The notes beneath the pieces are model-generated. The model worked only from the letters and a program-made list of their open reading frames with translations, ran no database searches and had not been told where the DNA came from. Of a stretch of 59,191 nucleotides of DNA, positions 9,298-17,791 are shown in pieces. The DNA is from Acidobacteriota bacterium. Its GTDB lineage: Bacteria; Actinomycetota; Acidimicrobiia; Spongiisociales; ZC4RG35. The first letter of the stretch is position 1, and each line of letters begins with the position of its first letter. The translations under genes were made by a program, and so were the position numbers. The stretch is from NCBI GenBank assembly GCA_022573225.1, contig JACZUI010000010.1, positions 1 to 59,191 on the forward strand, read 5' to 3'.

Positions 9298-10734
9298 CTA
9301 CCGACCTTCTTGCAGTCTCGAGTCGAGAGCAAGCAGCGCCTCTCGAAACACGTCCATAGGGGCGACAGCTACTCCGGCCCCAACCTGGCCGATTCCGTCT
9401 GCCCTGTGGAGGATTCCGGTGTTGACGGAAGGCGTGATCTGAAGCTCGACGACCTTTCGGATGTCGATACCGACTGGAGTTCCCACATTGTCGAGTGTCG
9501 GAATTGTGAAGCGACTGCTTCTGCTCACCGAGATGTGGGCCATTTGGTCGGTCACCGCCCGGGCGTCGGCCATCGTGCCGCCCACAAATGCCGCGACAGC
9601 TGGGGCTCCGGCTGCTGCCGGGCCTCCGAGGCCGATAAGCTCGAGCACTGCGCTGTCGCCGATGTCAGGGGCACTGGTCTCGGGCCCGTATCCGGAGTGA
9701 TACATCGCGTGTTGCACCAGAGGCGCCGGTGCGATAAACCAATCATCACCGGCGCCGGCGACCCGAATGCCAAACGTGGTCCCGTTGCGGGCCATGGCAA
9801 TGACAACGCTCGAGTCGGGCACCTCCTCCGCCCAGGTCGTAGTTGCCTTGGAAGCCGCCATGGCGATGTTCAGGAAGAATAGATGGTTTGCGGTCCAGAA
9901 ACGGGCGAATTCGGCCAAATGGCTGTCAGACGTCTCCACGAGGTCGCCAAAGAGATGGCGTAGCAACAGGTTGCCTGTCGCCTGCGTTCGCATATGGAGG
10001 TCATCACCCATCTGAAGGCCCTGGGTCGCCATTGCAAACACATCTATCGGGCCCGCCGACGAGATCGCAGCGCCGAGTATCGGTGCGGCAACCTCTCCCA
10101 ACCACACCAGATGTTCTACAGCTTCTGGCTCGTCGACACCAAACCACGCCGTCTTGCCCGGTCCTTGATTGATCGGCGAGTAGGCCGTGTAGTCGTCGAA
10201 TCCGACCAGGAAGACCGAGGCGCTCGGCCCGATCGCAGTCGCCATGGGCAGAACCGTGGCATGGTGATTGGCCGAGTCGAGCGTCACTCCGCCCGACGCA
10301 ACAACTTTCTCGGCCTCGTCCCGGTCGCGGGCCCAGCCCTCCGACATCACCGTCGCCCGGACCGACCGGCGAAGCGGATCACAGAACTCTGACCACTCGA
10401 GAGCAGGACCCGGATAGAGGATTGTCCGATCAGTCATCCGTGGCACGACATCTAGTGCTCTTGCCACGCCGGTGAGTTTGGGTGACGCCGTATCAAGCCG
10501 TCGGAAGACTTCGGCGTTGGCCGTGTCAATCCGCGCAGCGTGGCGTCCCATCAGGCGTTCGAGCGCATCGATGGTCTGTTCGTCACCGGCGGCGGGTATC
10601 CGCCAATCGACTGTCACCACGTCGCGTCCCTGGCGGTTGATGGAGTCGGCGAGCAAATCGAGTCCCACGTTGGCGATTCGGACGTTGCGAGGAAGGCGAG
10701 GCGACTGCGAGTCGGACATAGACTGATCACTCAT
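9298..10734 (-). CDS. allG: DUF1116 protein, AllG-like oxamate carbamoyltransferase subunit
   Basis: 478 aa, normal for DUF1116 (YlbE/AllG). Characteristic stretches: FCDPLRRSVRATVMSEGW, GPIDVFAMATQGLQMGDD and HMRTQATGNLLLRHL. It works with AllH (next gene) and FdrA/AllF (21.7 kb). The ATG at 10734 has a strong RBS (GGGAGGAG at 10745-10752) that lies inside the opposing OsmC gene, whose start codon shares 2 bp with this one. It reads toward allH with 4 bp between them, so the two are co-translated. Confidence 0.85.
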   Translation of the reverse strand: MSDQSMSDSQSPRLPRNVRIANVGLDLLADSINRQGRDVVTVDWRIPAAGDEQTIDALERLMGRHAARIDTANAEVFRRLDTASPKLTGVARALDVVPRMTDRTILYPGPALEWSEFCDPLRRSVRATVMSEGWARDRDEAEKVVASGGVTLDSANHHATVLPMATAIGPSASVFLVGFDDYTAYSPINQGPGKTAWFGVDEPEAVEHLVWLGEVAAPILGAAISSAGPIDVFAMATQGLQMGDDLHMRTQATGNLLLRHLFGDLVETSDSHLAEFARFWTANHLFFLNIAMAASKATTTWAEEVPDSSVVIAMARNGTTFGIRVAGAGDDWFIAPAPLVQHAMYHSGYGPETSAPDIGDSAVLELIGLGGPAAAGAPAVAAFVGGTMADARAVTDQMAHISVSRSSRFTIPTLDNVGTPVGIDIRKVVELQITPSVNTGILHRADGIGQVGAGVAVAPMDVFREALLALDSRLQEGR

Positions 10735-11110
10735 GAGAAAGGTCTCCTCCCGCTGGGATGGCGGGTACCGGTGTCACGTAAAGGTCCGACAGTTCGAGTT
10801 GAAGGTTGATGAACCCATCGAAGAAGGTGGCGACGACACCGGACCCCGACCGACTGAGGTGCTGCTGACGGCGGTTGCGTCGTGCTTCACGCTGGCAATC
10901 GCGCACGTCGCAAAGAAACACAGCAAGCGTCTCACTGATCTCGAAGTTGAGGCGTTCGGTGAGTTCGATGGTCTCCGCTTCTCCCGGATCTCGGTCATGG
11001 CCTCGTCCGGCATACCGCGGGCGGAACTGCAATGGCTCGCAGACCGCGCTTCGCGGGTCTGCTACGTCTCGAACTCGCTGAGCTGCGACTTCGAATATTC
11101 GGTAGCGTGA
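10733..11110 (+). CDS. OsmC-family protein
   Basis: 125 aa. The family pattern KVDEP...GG.D.GPRPTEVLLTAVASC is clear, and both conserved cysteines are present (C51 in AVASCF and C110 in SRVCYV). OsmC/Ohr proteins reduce organic hydroperoxides through this cysteine pair. The gene is a lone plus-strand gene squeezed between two minus-strand genes: it starts 2 bp inside allG and ends 1 bp before the opposing lyase stop. No Shine-Dalgarno sequence precedes the ATG, so leaderless translation or a later start is possible. Confidence 0.8.
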   Translation: MRKVSSRWDGGYRCHVKVRQFELKVDEPIEEGGDDTGPRPTEVLLTAVASCFTLAIAHVAKKHSKRLTDLEVEAFGEFDGLRFSRISVMASSGIPRAELQWLADRASRVCYVSNSLSCDFEYSVA

Positions 11111-11111
11111 A

Positions 11112-12614
11112 TCACACTCCAATCGCTGCCTCCTTCGTTTGGCGAAGAACCTCCGCTTCGGCGCGGTCAAAATCCGCGAGGGACCGCTCAGCGGTGTCCC
11201 GCAAGGATCGGGCAGACTTGGCGAGGTCCTCCGCCATGTTGACGACCAGCTCCGGCGCCGCCCCGCCCTGCGCCTGACGGGTCTGGACAACGCGCTGAGG
11301 ATCGAGTACCTCGGTGAGGTCGAGTTCTCGCATTCCGATGGGAGCACCGAGCAGCTCAATGGCCGCCGCGTCGATGTCCGCGCCCGTGATGTCCAATCCA
11401 CGCCGACCATCACCGCTCACTCGCCGCACCGTGCTCCCGACCACACGGTACGCGGTGCGGTAGTCGATACCGGCCTCCAGCATGACGTATTCGGCGAGGT
11501 CGGTCGATTGGGAGAATCCTCGTTGGAGTTGGTCGAATAGTCGCTCACGATTGACCTCGACTGTTGCGATCACGCCGGTCATGAGATCGGTGATGCGGCG
11601 CGCGAGATCCATCGTCCGAGGCACCTCGCCGTACGCGTAGATGTAGTTGTCGCTCCGCGCCGAAGGCGTCTTGATCACCGATAGGAATCCCGACAAGCGC
11701 CCAATGAGCACTCCGAACGCGCCACGGACAATCGACAATGCGTACGGGTTTCGCTTCTGCGGCATGAGGACGCTGGAGCGTGTGTACGGGCCCGCCAAGT
11801 CGACGTAGTCGAACTCCGGGCTGTCCCATATTTCCAAATCCTCGGCCAGCTTGCTCTCGTTCGATACCAGACTCGTGGTGATCGAGAGCAGCGAGACGAA
11901 TACGTCCGTTTGCCACATTGCGTCACGGGTGTGCTCGATGATCCCGCCAAATCCGAGTAAGCCCGCGATCGGCTCGCGGTCAGCAAGAAGTCTTGTGCCG
12001 TTTACACAACCCGCGCCCCCCGGGCTCAGATTCACAGACTCGAGTTCGGTCAGCAGACGCTCGATGTCGCGGATGGCCGGGGCGGCGAAGCCCAACACAT
12101 AGTGACCGAACGTGGAGGGTTGCGCATGCTGGAGATAGGTTTGATCGGGCATGTAGGTCTCCGCATGTTCGGTCGCAACGGTTGTGATCGCCTCGACGAA
12201 ACCCGTCGCTGCAATGGCGAGCTCGCCGCACAATCGACGCAGGACAATGCGTATTGCAACCCGAGCCGCTTCCCGCCGCGGTCGACCGGCATGCAGCCAT
12301 CCCGAAGCGTCGCCGATGGCCTCCGAGAAGTGCTTCTCGCGACAATTGTAGATCTCACCGAACGCCGGATCGTATGGAAAGTCTTCGGGCGCAGTCTCAT
12401 GCGCGTCGACCAGAACGCGGGCAAGGTCGCGGAGAGCGTCCCGCGGCACGATTCCCCGGCTGTCCAGATCGAGGACGTGCGCCATGTCGGCGAGGTTCAG
12501 CCCGTCATGTAGAAACGGAGCATCCGCTATCTCCGTGGCGAAACCAGCGTCGATCAACGACTGGGCTGGGGCGAGTTCCGAGGGGCCGGCAAGCCGGTGA
12601 TGTTGGTCGGTCAC
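11112..12614 (-). CDS. Argininosuccinate-lyase-like aspartase/fumarase superfamily enzyme
   Basis: 500 aa. Superfamily blocks: YLQHAQPSTF (about 160-169), which resembles the argininosuccinate-lyase THLQRAQP block, and the signature SSVLMPQKRNP (280-290). GTG 12614 overlaps the upstream PLP gene stop by 4 bp (GTGA) with AAAGGA before it. True arginine genes are absent; instead it ends an operon with a ComA-like enzyme, a second lyase and a D-cysteine-desulfhydrase-like enzyme. That set resembles the xcbB1-E1 coenzyme M genes of Xanthobacter autotrophicus Py2. A beta-elimination or addition on a sulfonated C3 acid is inferred. Confidence 0.75.
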   Translation of the reverse strand: MTDQHHRLAGPSELAPAQSLIDAGFATEIADAPFLHDGLNLADMAHVLDLDSRGIVPRDALRDLARVLVDAHETAPEDFPYDPAFGEIYNCREKHFSEAIGDASGWLHAGRPRREAARVAIRIVLRRLCGELAIAATGFVEAITTVATEHAETYMPDQTYLQHAQPSTFGHYVLGFAAPAIRDIERLLTELESVNLSPGGAGCVNGTRLLADREPIAGLLGFGGIIEHTRDAMWQTDVFVSLLSITTSLVSNESKLAEDLEIWDSPEFDYVDLAGPYTRSSVLMPQKRNPYALSIVRGAFGVLIGRLSGFLSVIKTPSARSDNYIYAYGEVPRTMDLARRITDLMTGVIATVEVNRERLFDQLQRGFSQSTDLAEYVMLEAGIDYRTAYRVVGSTVRRVSGDGRRGLDITGADIDAAAIELLGAPIGMRELDLTEVLDPQRVVQTRQAQGGAAPELVVNMAEDLAKSARSLRDTAERSLADFDRAEAEVLRQTKEAAIGV

Positions 12615-13585
12615 ATGCAGTCCTTTCGTGCCAAGGCCTCGAGTGCCGTTGCCGTCCCACCTGTGTGCCAAAAGACCACAGGGCCGTCCAACCCGGTTGC
12701 TGTCAGCTCGACCAGCGCCGCAAAGGCCTTGGCTGTGTATATGGGGTCGAGCACGAGCCCCTCACTCTCGCGTGCCATGTCGGATGCTGCCTCTGCCGCC
12801 GACCATGGCTGCCCGTATCCGGGCCCGCGAGCGTCGATCATCGTCAACCCGAGATCCGGGGTCGCCGTGCCGAGGAGCCGTGCGCATTCTGCCGCGATGC
12901 TGTCCACTCTTCTCTCGGCCTCAACACACTCGCGACTGACGGACGCCCCGAACAGTGGCCACGAGACACCCAGCGCAGCCATGCCGGAGACAATGCCGCC
13001 CAGGGTCCCTCCTGATCCGACGCAGACGACAATCGACGCAGTGTCAATCCCAGATTCGCCCAACTGAGACACAAGCTCTGCCGCGGCGAGGTGGTACCCA
13101 ACGGCGCCGACCGCCGTCGCCCCGCCCCGCGGTATCGCATAGACCCGATTCCCATCGGACGTGAGGGCAGCGGCTCGCTGCTTGGCGAACGCCTCCACCG
13201 ACGACCGGTCGTCGTCACCGGTGAACCAGCTGACGGCGCCGCTCGCCTCGGCGAGGGTCAGATTGGCCGGGGCTGGGCTTGGTCGATCGCCGTACAGGAT
13301 CATTTCACAGGCCAGGCCAACTACACGAGCCGCGGCCGCTGCCGACTGGCACAGGTTGGATCTCGGACCTCCCATGACGAGAATCGTGTCGGCGCCCTGC
13401 GCGAGCGCATCCGCGATCAAGAATTCGAGTTTTCTGATCTTGTTGCCGCCGAGGCTGAATCCCGTGAGGTCGTCTCGTTTGATGAACAGCTCCTCGAGTC
13501 CAAGCCTCGGTCCAAGCCGCTTCGCACGCTGGAGCGGCGATGGCAGAGAGGCGAGTACGACCCTTTCTGGCGCGCTCACGGCCAC
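12611..13585 (-). CDS. D-cysteine desulfhydrase / ACC-deaminase-like PLP enzyme
   Basis: 324 aa, fold type II PLP enzyme. The Schiff-base lysine is K49 in SLGGNKIRKLE, and the phosphate loop is CVGSGGTLGG. The family removes sulfide or ammonia from D-cysteine, ACC and relatives. It overlaps both neighbours (10 bp upstream, 4 bp downstream), so it belongs to the ComA-like operon. A homologous gene occurs in the bacterial coenzyme M cluster. Here it may act on cysteate or a related sulfonated amino acid; the exact substrate is inference. GTG start with GAGG about 8 nt upstream. Confidence 0.78.
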   Translation of the reverse strand: MAVSAPERVVLASLPSPLQRAKRLGPRLGLEELFIKRDDLTGFSLGGNKIRKLEFLIADALAQGADTILVMGGPRSNLCQSAAAAARVVGLACEMILYGDRPSPAPANLTLAEASGAVSWFTGDDDRSSVEAFAKQRAAALTSDGNRVYAIPRGGATAVGAVGYHLAAAELVSQLGESGIDTASIVVCVGSGGTLGGIVSGMAALGVSWPLFGASVSRECVEAERRVDSIAAECARLLGTATPDLGLTMIDARGPGYGQPWSAAEAASDMARESEGLVLDPIYTAKAFAALVELTATGLDGPVVFWHTGGTATALEALARKDCM

Positions 13586-14958
13586 TGCTCAGCCTCTTCA
13601 TTTCTCTCCGCGTGTGCTCTTGCGACGACCTCGTCAACCATCATCGGGGCGGACGCCGTGTCGGGTTCTCGCAGAAGTTGATCGATCTTGCCGCCGTCGA
13701 GGTGTTCGCTCAATTCTGGATGAGAGAGCACGGCCTCCTTGAAGTCGATGCCGCCCTGCCGGCCCTGCCGGAGCGCCTCATAGAGGAGTTGGTGAGCTCG
13801 ATGCTCGCCGAGATCTCGTGAAAGTGCGACGAGCGCCGATTCCGAGGCCCAATATCCACGTGTGTGTTCCAGGTTTCGCTTCATTGAATCCGCTTCGACG
13901 GTCAACCCACGAATGAGGTCGTCCGCAATGCGGAGTGACGATGCAGTCAACAGACAGACTTCGGGAAACGCCACCCATTCGACTTTCCAGCCACGCCCGT
14001 CTCGTTCGTGGCTCTGGACCGATGAGTCGAGGAGGAGGCTCGCCTGGGAGCGCACCATGCGCCCAAGGGTGACGAGATGCTCGGAACCCTCCGGGTTCTG
14101 CTTGTGCGGCATCGTGATGCTGCCAACCGCATCGGTCGCAGCAGCTTCTCCTACCTCCGCCAGCTCGGGGCGCTGCAACTCGTAGACCTCGTCGCCGATC
14201 CGCGCCATGGTCGTCGCGATCATTGCTTGGACCAGGCTGAACTCTGCGATGCGGTCGCGGCTGGTGGTCCAGGACATGCCAGGGTCGGAGAGCCCGAGGA
14301 GATTGCAGAAGTCCGCCCGGACCGCGAGGCCGCTCTGCCCGAGGAAGCCCAGCGTCCCGACCGAACCGGCGAGCTGGCCGACGAGCCAACGATTCCGACC
14401 GTCGGCGAGGCGATGGATGTGCCGACGGATCTCGTCCGCCCACGATGCGAGTTTGAAGCCGAACGTGATGATGGAGCCGATCTGACCGTGGGTTCGACCG
14501 GCCATGGGGGTCGTTCGATGTTTCACCGCCAGATCGAGGATGCTCTGCTCGATGGCGCGAAGCTGCTGCCAGGCGATTCCGCCCATCCTCTTCATCGTCA
14601 ATGCCATCCACGTGTCGGTCACGTCCTGGACGGTCGCCCCGTAATACACGAACTGTGCCGCGTCGGGCGGAAGGATCCTGCTGAGGGCGCGGATGAGACC
14701 GAGCGTCGAATGCGACGTCCTGCGCGTCTCGCCCGCGATGTATTCGAGGTCCAGCAACTCGACTTTCGCCTTTGACCTGATTTGTGCGGCTGCCCGTGCC
14801 GGAATCACATCATTGGCCGCCTGGGCCTCGGCCAGAGCCGCCAGGATTTCGAGCCAAGCCTCGAGCCGGCCTTCCTCACTGAAATGCGATCGAAGCTCCT
14901 CGGTACCCCACAAGTGGGCGTACATCGGGGAGTCGGCGATGCGGGACACCGTTGTCAC
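13576..14958 (-). CDS. Adenylosuccinate-lyase-like aspartase/fumarase superfamily enzyme
   Basis: 460 aa. Blocks seen: SHSTLGL (about 82-88), the catalytic AGRTHGQ (153-159) and signature GSITMPHKQNP (279-289). GTG 14958 overlaps the upstream gene's TGA by 4 bp; the frame is open upstream but that part is not lyase-like. In Xanthobacter the lyase-family enzyme XcbC1 eliminates phosphate from phosphosulfolactate to give sulfoacrylate; the position two genes after a ComA-like synthase makes this the best candidate for that step. A purine-pathway role (PurB) is less likely given context. Confidence 0.78.
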   Translation of the reverse strand: MTTVSRIADSPMYAHLWGTEELRSHFSEEGRLEAWLEILAALAEAQAANDVIPARAAAQIRSKAKVELLDLEYIAGETRRTSHSTLGLIRALSRILPPDAAQFVYYGATVQDVTDTWMALTMKRMGGIAWQQLRAIEQSILDLAVKHRTTPMAGRTHGQIGSIITFGFKLASWADEIRRHIHRLADGRNRWLVGQLAGSVGTLGFLGQSGLAVRADFCNLLGLSDPGMSWTTSRDRIAEFSLVQAMIATTMARIGDEVYELQRPELAEVGEAAATDAVGSITMPHKQNPEGSEHLVTLGRMVRSQASLLLDSSVQSHERDGRGWKVEWVAFPEVCLLTASSLRIADDLIRGLTVEADSMKRNLEHTRGYWASESALVALSRDLGEHRAHQLLYEALRQGRQGGIDFKEAVLSHPELSEHLDGGKIDQLLREPDTASAPMMVDEVVARAHAERNEEAEQWP

Positions 14959-15881
14959 CCGTACGTCGCGGTTGGCTGCGCATTCACGTCGAGAGCAGGT
15001 ACCTTCGGTGGCACTCGGGAGTTCGAGCCGCTCAGCGCAATCGCCGCGTCGAGACCCTCTCTGACGGCTTCGAGAGTTGAGCCCCACGGCAAGACGACGG
15101 TGCTTCCCTGCACCTCCATGCCGAACTCGAGCATGCAACATTTCGTCAGCACAACGGTTCCGGTAGGAGTGGTGCGGCGCCGGGGGCAGAAGTCCCGGCT
15201 CGGAGCCTGGTCGCCGTAGAACCACGAGTGGATCTGTTGCGAGCGAGCGCAACCGATCAGGGTCCAATCCCGGCGCTCGGGACGCTGGTCGAGATAGCTG
15301 AGCGTCGACCGACCCTCATCCGTGGCCGCCCCGGCGCACGGAAGGAGAAACTCGCCGTCCTCGTCGACCAGATCGTCCAGATCGACTACGTCCGGGATCA
15401 GCTCGATAGCCGGCAAGTCCTCGCTGACATCGATGATCCGGCTGGTCTGATCGAACAGCTTCGCCGGATGTGGTGGGACAACATCTCGGACAACGATTTG
15501 GATGGGCTGCGGATCGACGATGAAACTCAGGTGCTGGTAGCGGCCGACGACGACCACACACCTCTTGTCCGGGGCGTATCGGCGGGCCGCCGCCGCCATA
15601 TGCGAAGGGACGCCTGTATCGACGTCGGGATCGCGGAGAAAGGCGCATTCGTCCGGGCCGGCGACCACGACGACATTCGTGATCGGAGAGAAAAGAGGTT
15701 CTTCTGATGTCTTGTCAACCCGTACCAGGGCAGTGTCTTCGCCTGCGACAACAACGATGTATCGGGTTCGGCGGTATGCCTCGCGACCAAGAAAAAACTC
15801 TCGGATCGCGTCTGGCTCCAGAGCGATGTCTACGTAGGTGATGGCCACTTGCCGGTACTGATCCGGCATGGCATTGGTCAT
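14955..15881 (-). CDS. Unknown protein inside the coenzyme-M-like operon
   Basis: 308 aa; I do not recognise the family. No signal peptide or membrane helix. The N-terminal half is rich in short hydrophobic strands ending in valine runs (RYIVVVAGED, VVVVAGPDE, KRCVVVVGRYQHLSFIV). A cysteine-rich segment lies in the second half (LLPCAGAATDEG, LIGCARSQQIH, RDFCPRRR, VLTKCCMLEFGMEV), which could bind metal. It overlaps the ComA-like gene and the first lyase by 4 bp each, so it is translated with them and probably supplies a step or chaperone of the same pathway. Confidence 0.7.
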   Translation of the reverse strand: MTNAMPDQYRQVAITYVDIALEPDAIREFFLGREAYRRTRYIVVVAGEDTALVRVDKTSEEPLFSPITNVVVVAGPDECAFLRDPDVDTGVPSHMAAAARRYAPDKRCVVVVGRYQHLSFIVDPQPIQIVVRDVVPPHPAKLFDQTSRIIDVSEDLPAIELIPDVVDLDDLVDEDGEFLLPCAGAATDEGRSTLSYLDQRPERRDWTLIGCARSQQIHSWFYGDQAPSRDFCPRRRTTPTGTVVLTKCCMLEFGMEVQGSTVVLPWGSTLEAVREGLDAAIALSGSNSRVPPKVPALDVNAQPTATYG

Positions 15882-16651
15882 GGCGCTCCATCCGGGTGCG
15901 CGCCGGCGCCCAAGGTGTCGCCGCGGAGCCCACGGCGGAGCGCCTCCAATGCGAGGATGTCATTGGGCGCGATGTTCCCGAGTGACACGTTCGGGCCGTA
16001 GGTTCGGATGAAGGCCGCCTGCTGGGAGGTCCTCGGCGCCTCGAAGACGACTCGCTCCATGCTGACTGCTTCGGCGATGGCCTCGACCAGGTCCCACTTC
16101 ACGGAACCGTCCGGACGGTACAGACCGACGGTTCCGCTCTCACGTCCCTCGGCGATGCCCCATGTGGCGCCGGCTGCGAGGTCTGCCGCCATCTCCTCCG
16201 CCCAGACCGAAGAGAGAACCGGATCGGCAGGATCCTTGCTCCCTACCTCCGAGAGCACCACGAAGTCGGTCGAAGCCAGTTCGATCAACCGCAGTTTCTC
16301 CACTGCGGTCATCCCCGATGCGCCATTTGATACTTCGATACACGGAAATCCCATCTCTTTTGCCCAGGCAAGGAGCATGGGCTCCTTCGACTCGAGCCAC
16401 GCCGCCTCGAGCAGGGTGCCGCCTACGCACGCATCGATGCCGGCGTCACCCAGGACCTGAACTTTCTTGGCGACTGTCGGGTCTAGGTAGCTGGTTCCGA
16501 ACCCGAACTTCCAGATGTCGGTGTAGTCCGCAACCACGTCGAGCTGCCCGCGGAGATGTTCGATCGGCACACCGGTGTCGATGACATGGGTGAGTCCCCA
16601 ACGCCGTGGCTTCGTTGTCCGGTCGCTCCGACCAACCGACCAAAGCGTCAT
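15878..16651 (-). CDS. comA: ComA-like phosphosulfolactate synthase
   Basis: 257 aa, TIM-barrel. Family hallmarks: GLTHVIDTG (19-27), DIWKFGFGTSY (44-54) and the later VGGTLLEAAW and EVSNGASGM strands. ComA adds sulfite to phosphoenolpyruvate to give phosphosulfolactate, the first committed step to coenzyme M in methanogens and, through XcbB1, in some bacteria. ATG 16651 is preceded by AGGAG at 7-nt spacing. It leads a five-gene overlapping operon. Spore-coat (YitD) homologues exist in Bacillus, but the lyase/PLP context favours a coenzyme-M-type route. Confidence 0.85.
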   Translation of the reverse strand: MTLWSVGRSDRTTKPRRWGLTHVIDTGVPIEHLRGQLDVVADYTDIWKFGFGTSYLDPTVAKKVQVLGDAGIDACVGGTLLEAAWLESKEPMLLAWAKEMGFPCIEVSNGASGMTAVEKLRLIELASTDFVVLSEVGSKDPADPVLSSVWAEEMAADLAAGATWGIAEGRESGTVGLYRPDGSVKWDLVEAIAEAVSMERVVFEAPRTSQQAAFIRTYGPNVSLGNIAPNDILALEALRRGLRGDTLGAGAHPDGAP

Positions 16652-16765
16652 GTCGCGTCTCCTATACTCAATGTCCGTGCACTTTCTGACAAGCATAGAG
16701 GGTCGGCCGCGCCCTGGTCACCGACCAGACAAGGGTCGGGTGCCCCCCTCCTGCGAGAAAGCCGG
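16652..16765. promoter_or_regulatory. Divergent promoter region, ComA operon / AIR-synthase-like gene
   Basis: Only 114 bp separate the two divergent starts. On the minus strand TTGTCA followed 17 nt later by GAGTAT is a possible -35/-10 for the ComA operon. A partly self-complementary GGTCACCGACC stretch near 16717-16727 could be an operator. Assignments are by eye. Confidence 0.4.
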
Positions 16766-17716
16766 ATGACGCTTCTGGACCGGGTTACTGAGGCATACCG
16801 TTCCCACGCAGGGATTGAGCAGAAGTCGGCCATCGGCTTGGTCTCGAAGACATTCGGTGCGACAGACTGGCTGACTGGGCCCGGTGACGATGGTGCGCTT
16901 GTCCCCACGCAGGGCGGCCAGATCGTCGTGGGCGGCGAAGCAATGTTCCCGCCTTTTGTTGACGCTGACCCGCGAGGTACCGGCTTCGCAGCAGTCCTGG
17001 CCAACGTCAACGACATCGCGGCAATGGGCGCAATTCCACTGGGGATCCTCAACACGGTCGTGGGCCCAGCTCCCATTGCCGAATTGGTGTTCAAGGGTAT
17101 GCAGGAGGCGAGTGTCATGTACGACGTGCCGATCGTTGGCGGGCATCTCACAGTGCGCGACGGGCCGGCATCCGTCTCTGCATTCGGGATTGGCGAGGCG
17201 ACCGCTTTGCTCTCGGTTCGCAACGTGAGGCCAGGACAGGCCCTCCTCCTCGCGTGCGCTTTGGACGGAACGATGCGTGACGACTTTCCCTTCTTCGCCT
17301 CGTTCAACGAACGCCGGGATCAAATGGCCGGCGATGTCAGGACACTCGCCCACGTGGCCGAGTCCGGTGGCGCAGTCGCGGCAAAAGATGTGAGCATGGC
17401 CGGTCTCCTTGGCTCGCTGGCAATGCTGCTCGAGGCACGCCAGGCCGGCGCCGTCCTTGATCTCGACTCGATACCCGTGCCCGATGGCATCGCGATCGAG
17501 CGGTGGTTGATCGCGTTCCCTGCCTTTGCGTTTCTGCTGTGTGCGGATCCTGCCCAGATCGCGAAGTGCCGTGCCCCATTCATCGATCGGGGCCTCACGT
17601 GTGAGCAGATCGGCGTTGTCACCGAGACGGGCACACTCGAGGTCGTTAGCCACGGAGCATCAGAGGTGATCGTCCGATTCCCTGACGACCATCTCACGGG
17701 CATCACTCCGCTCTGA
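16766..17716 (+). CDS. AIR-synthase-like protein, Sll0787 family
   Basis: 316 aa, PurM/ThiL-like ATP-binding fold. Typical stretches: GPGDDGALVP (about 38-47), the metal-binding NVNDIAAMGA (about 80-89), and VGGHLTVRDG (about 124-133). In the Nit1C / nitrogen-starvation clusters an AIR-synthase-like protein accompanies a GNAT and a radical SAM protein; in mycobacteria the first two are fused (MSMEG_0567). Here they are separate, convergent genes. The reaction is unknown; ATP-dependent activation of an amide or acid is expected from the fold. Confidence 0.8.
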   Translation: MTLLDRVTEAYRSHAGIEQKSAIGLVSKTFGATDWLTGPGDDGALVPTQGGQIVVGGEAMFPPFVDADPRGTGFAAVLANVNDIAAMGAIPLGILNTVVGPAPIAELVFKGMQEASVMYDVPIVGGHLTVRDGPASVSAFGIGEATALLSVRNVRPGQALLLACALDGTMRDDFPFFASFNERRDQMAGDVRTLAHVAESGGAVAAKDVSMAGLLGSLAMLLEARQAGAVLDLDSIPVPDGIAIERWLIAFPAFAFLLCADPAQIAKCRAPFIDRGLTCEQIGVVTETGTLEVVSHGASEVIVRFPDDHLTGITPL

Positions 17717-17791
17717 CTTGGAGCCCGCTGAGCAGTGCATGTCACTCAACGGCATTATTCAGCAGACTCCTAGGCCGCGCAGGGCGTTGGC

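Noticed and set aside
11112-12614. Arginine-biosynthetic argH
   Set aside because: No arg genes nearby and tight coupling to a ComA-like operon; the motifs only place it in the superfamily.
13576-15267. 563-aa version of the adenylosuccinate-lyase-like protein
   Set aside because: The first 103 codons overlap the unknown 308-aa gene and lack lyase similarity; GTG 14958 has a GTGA overlap.
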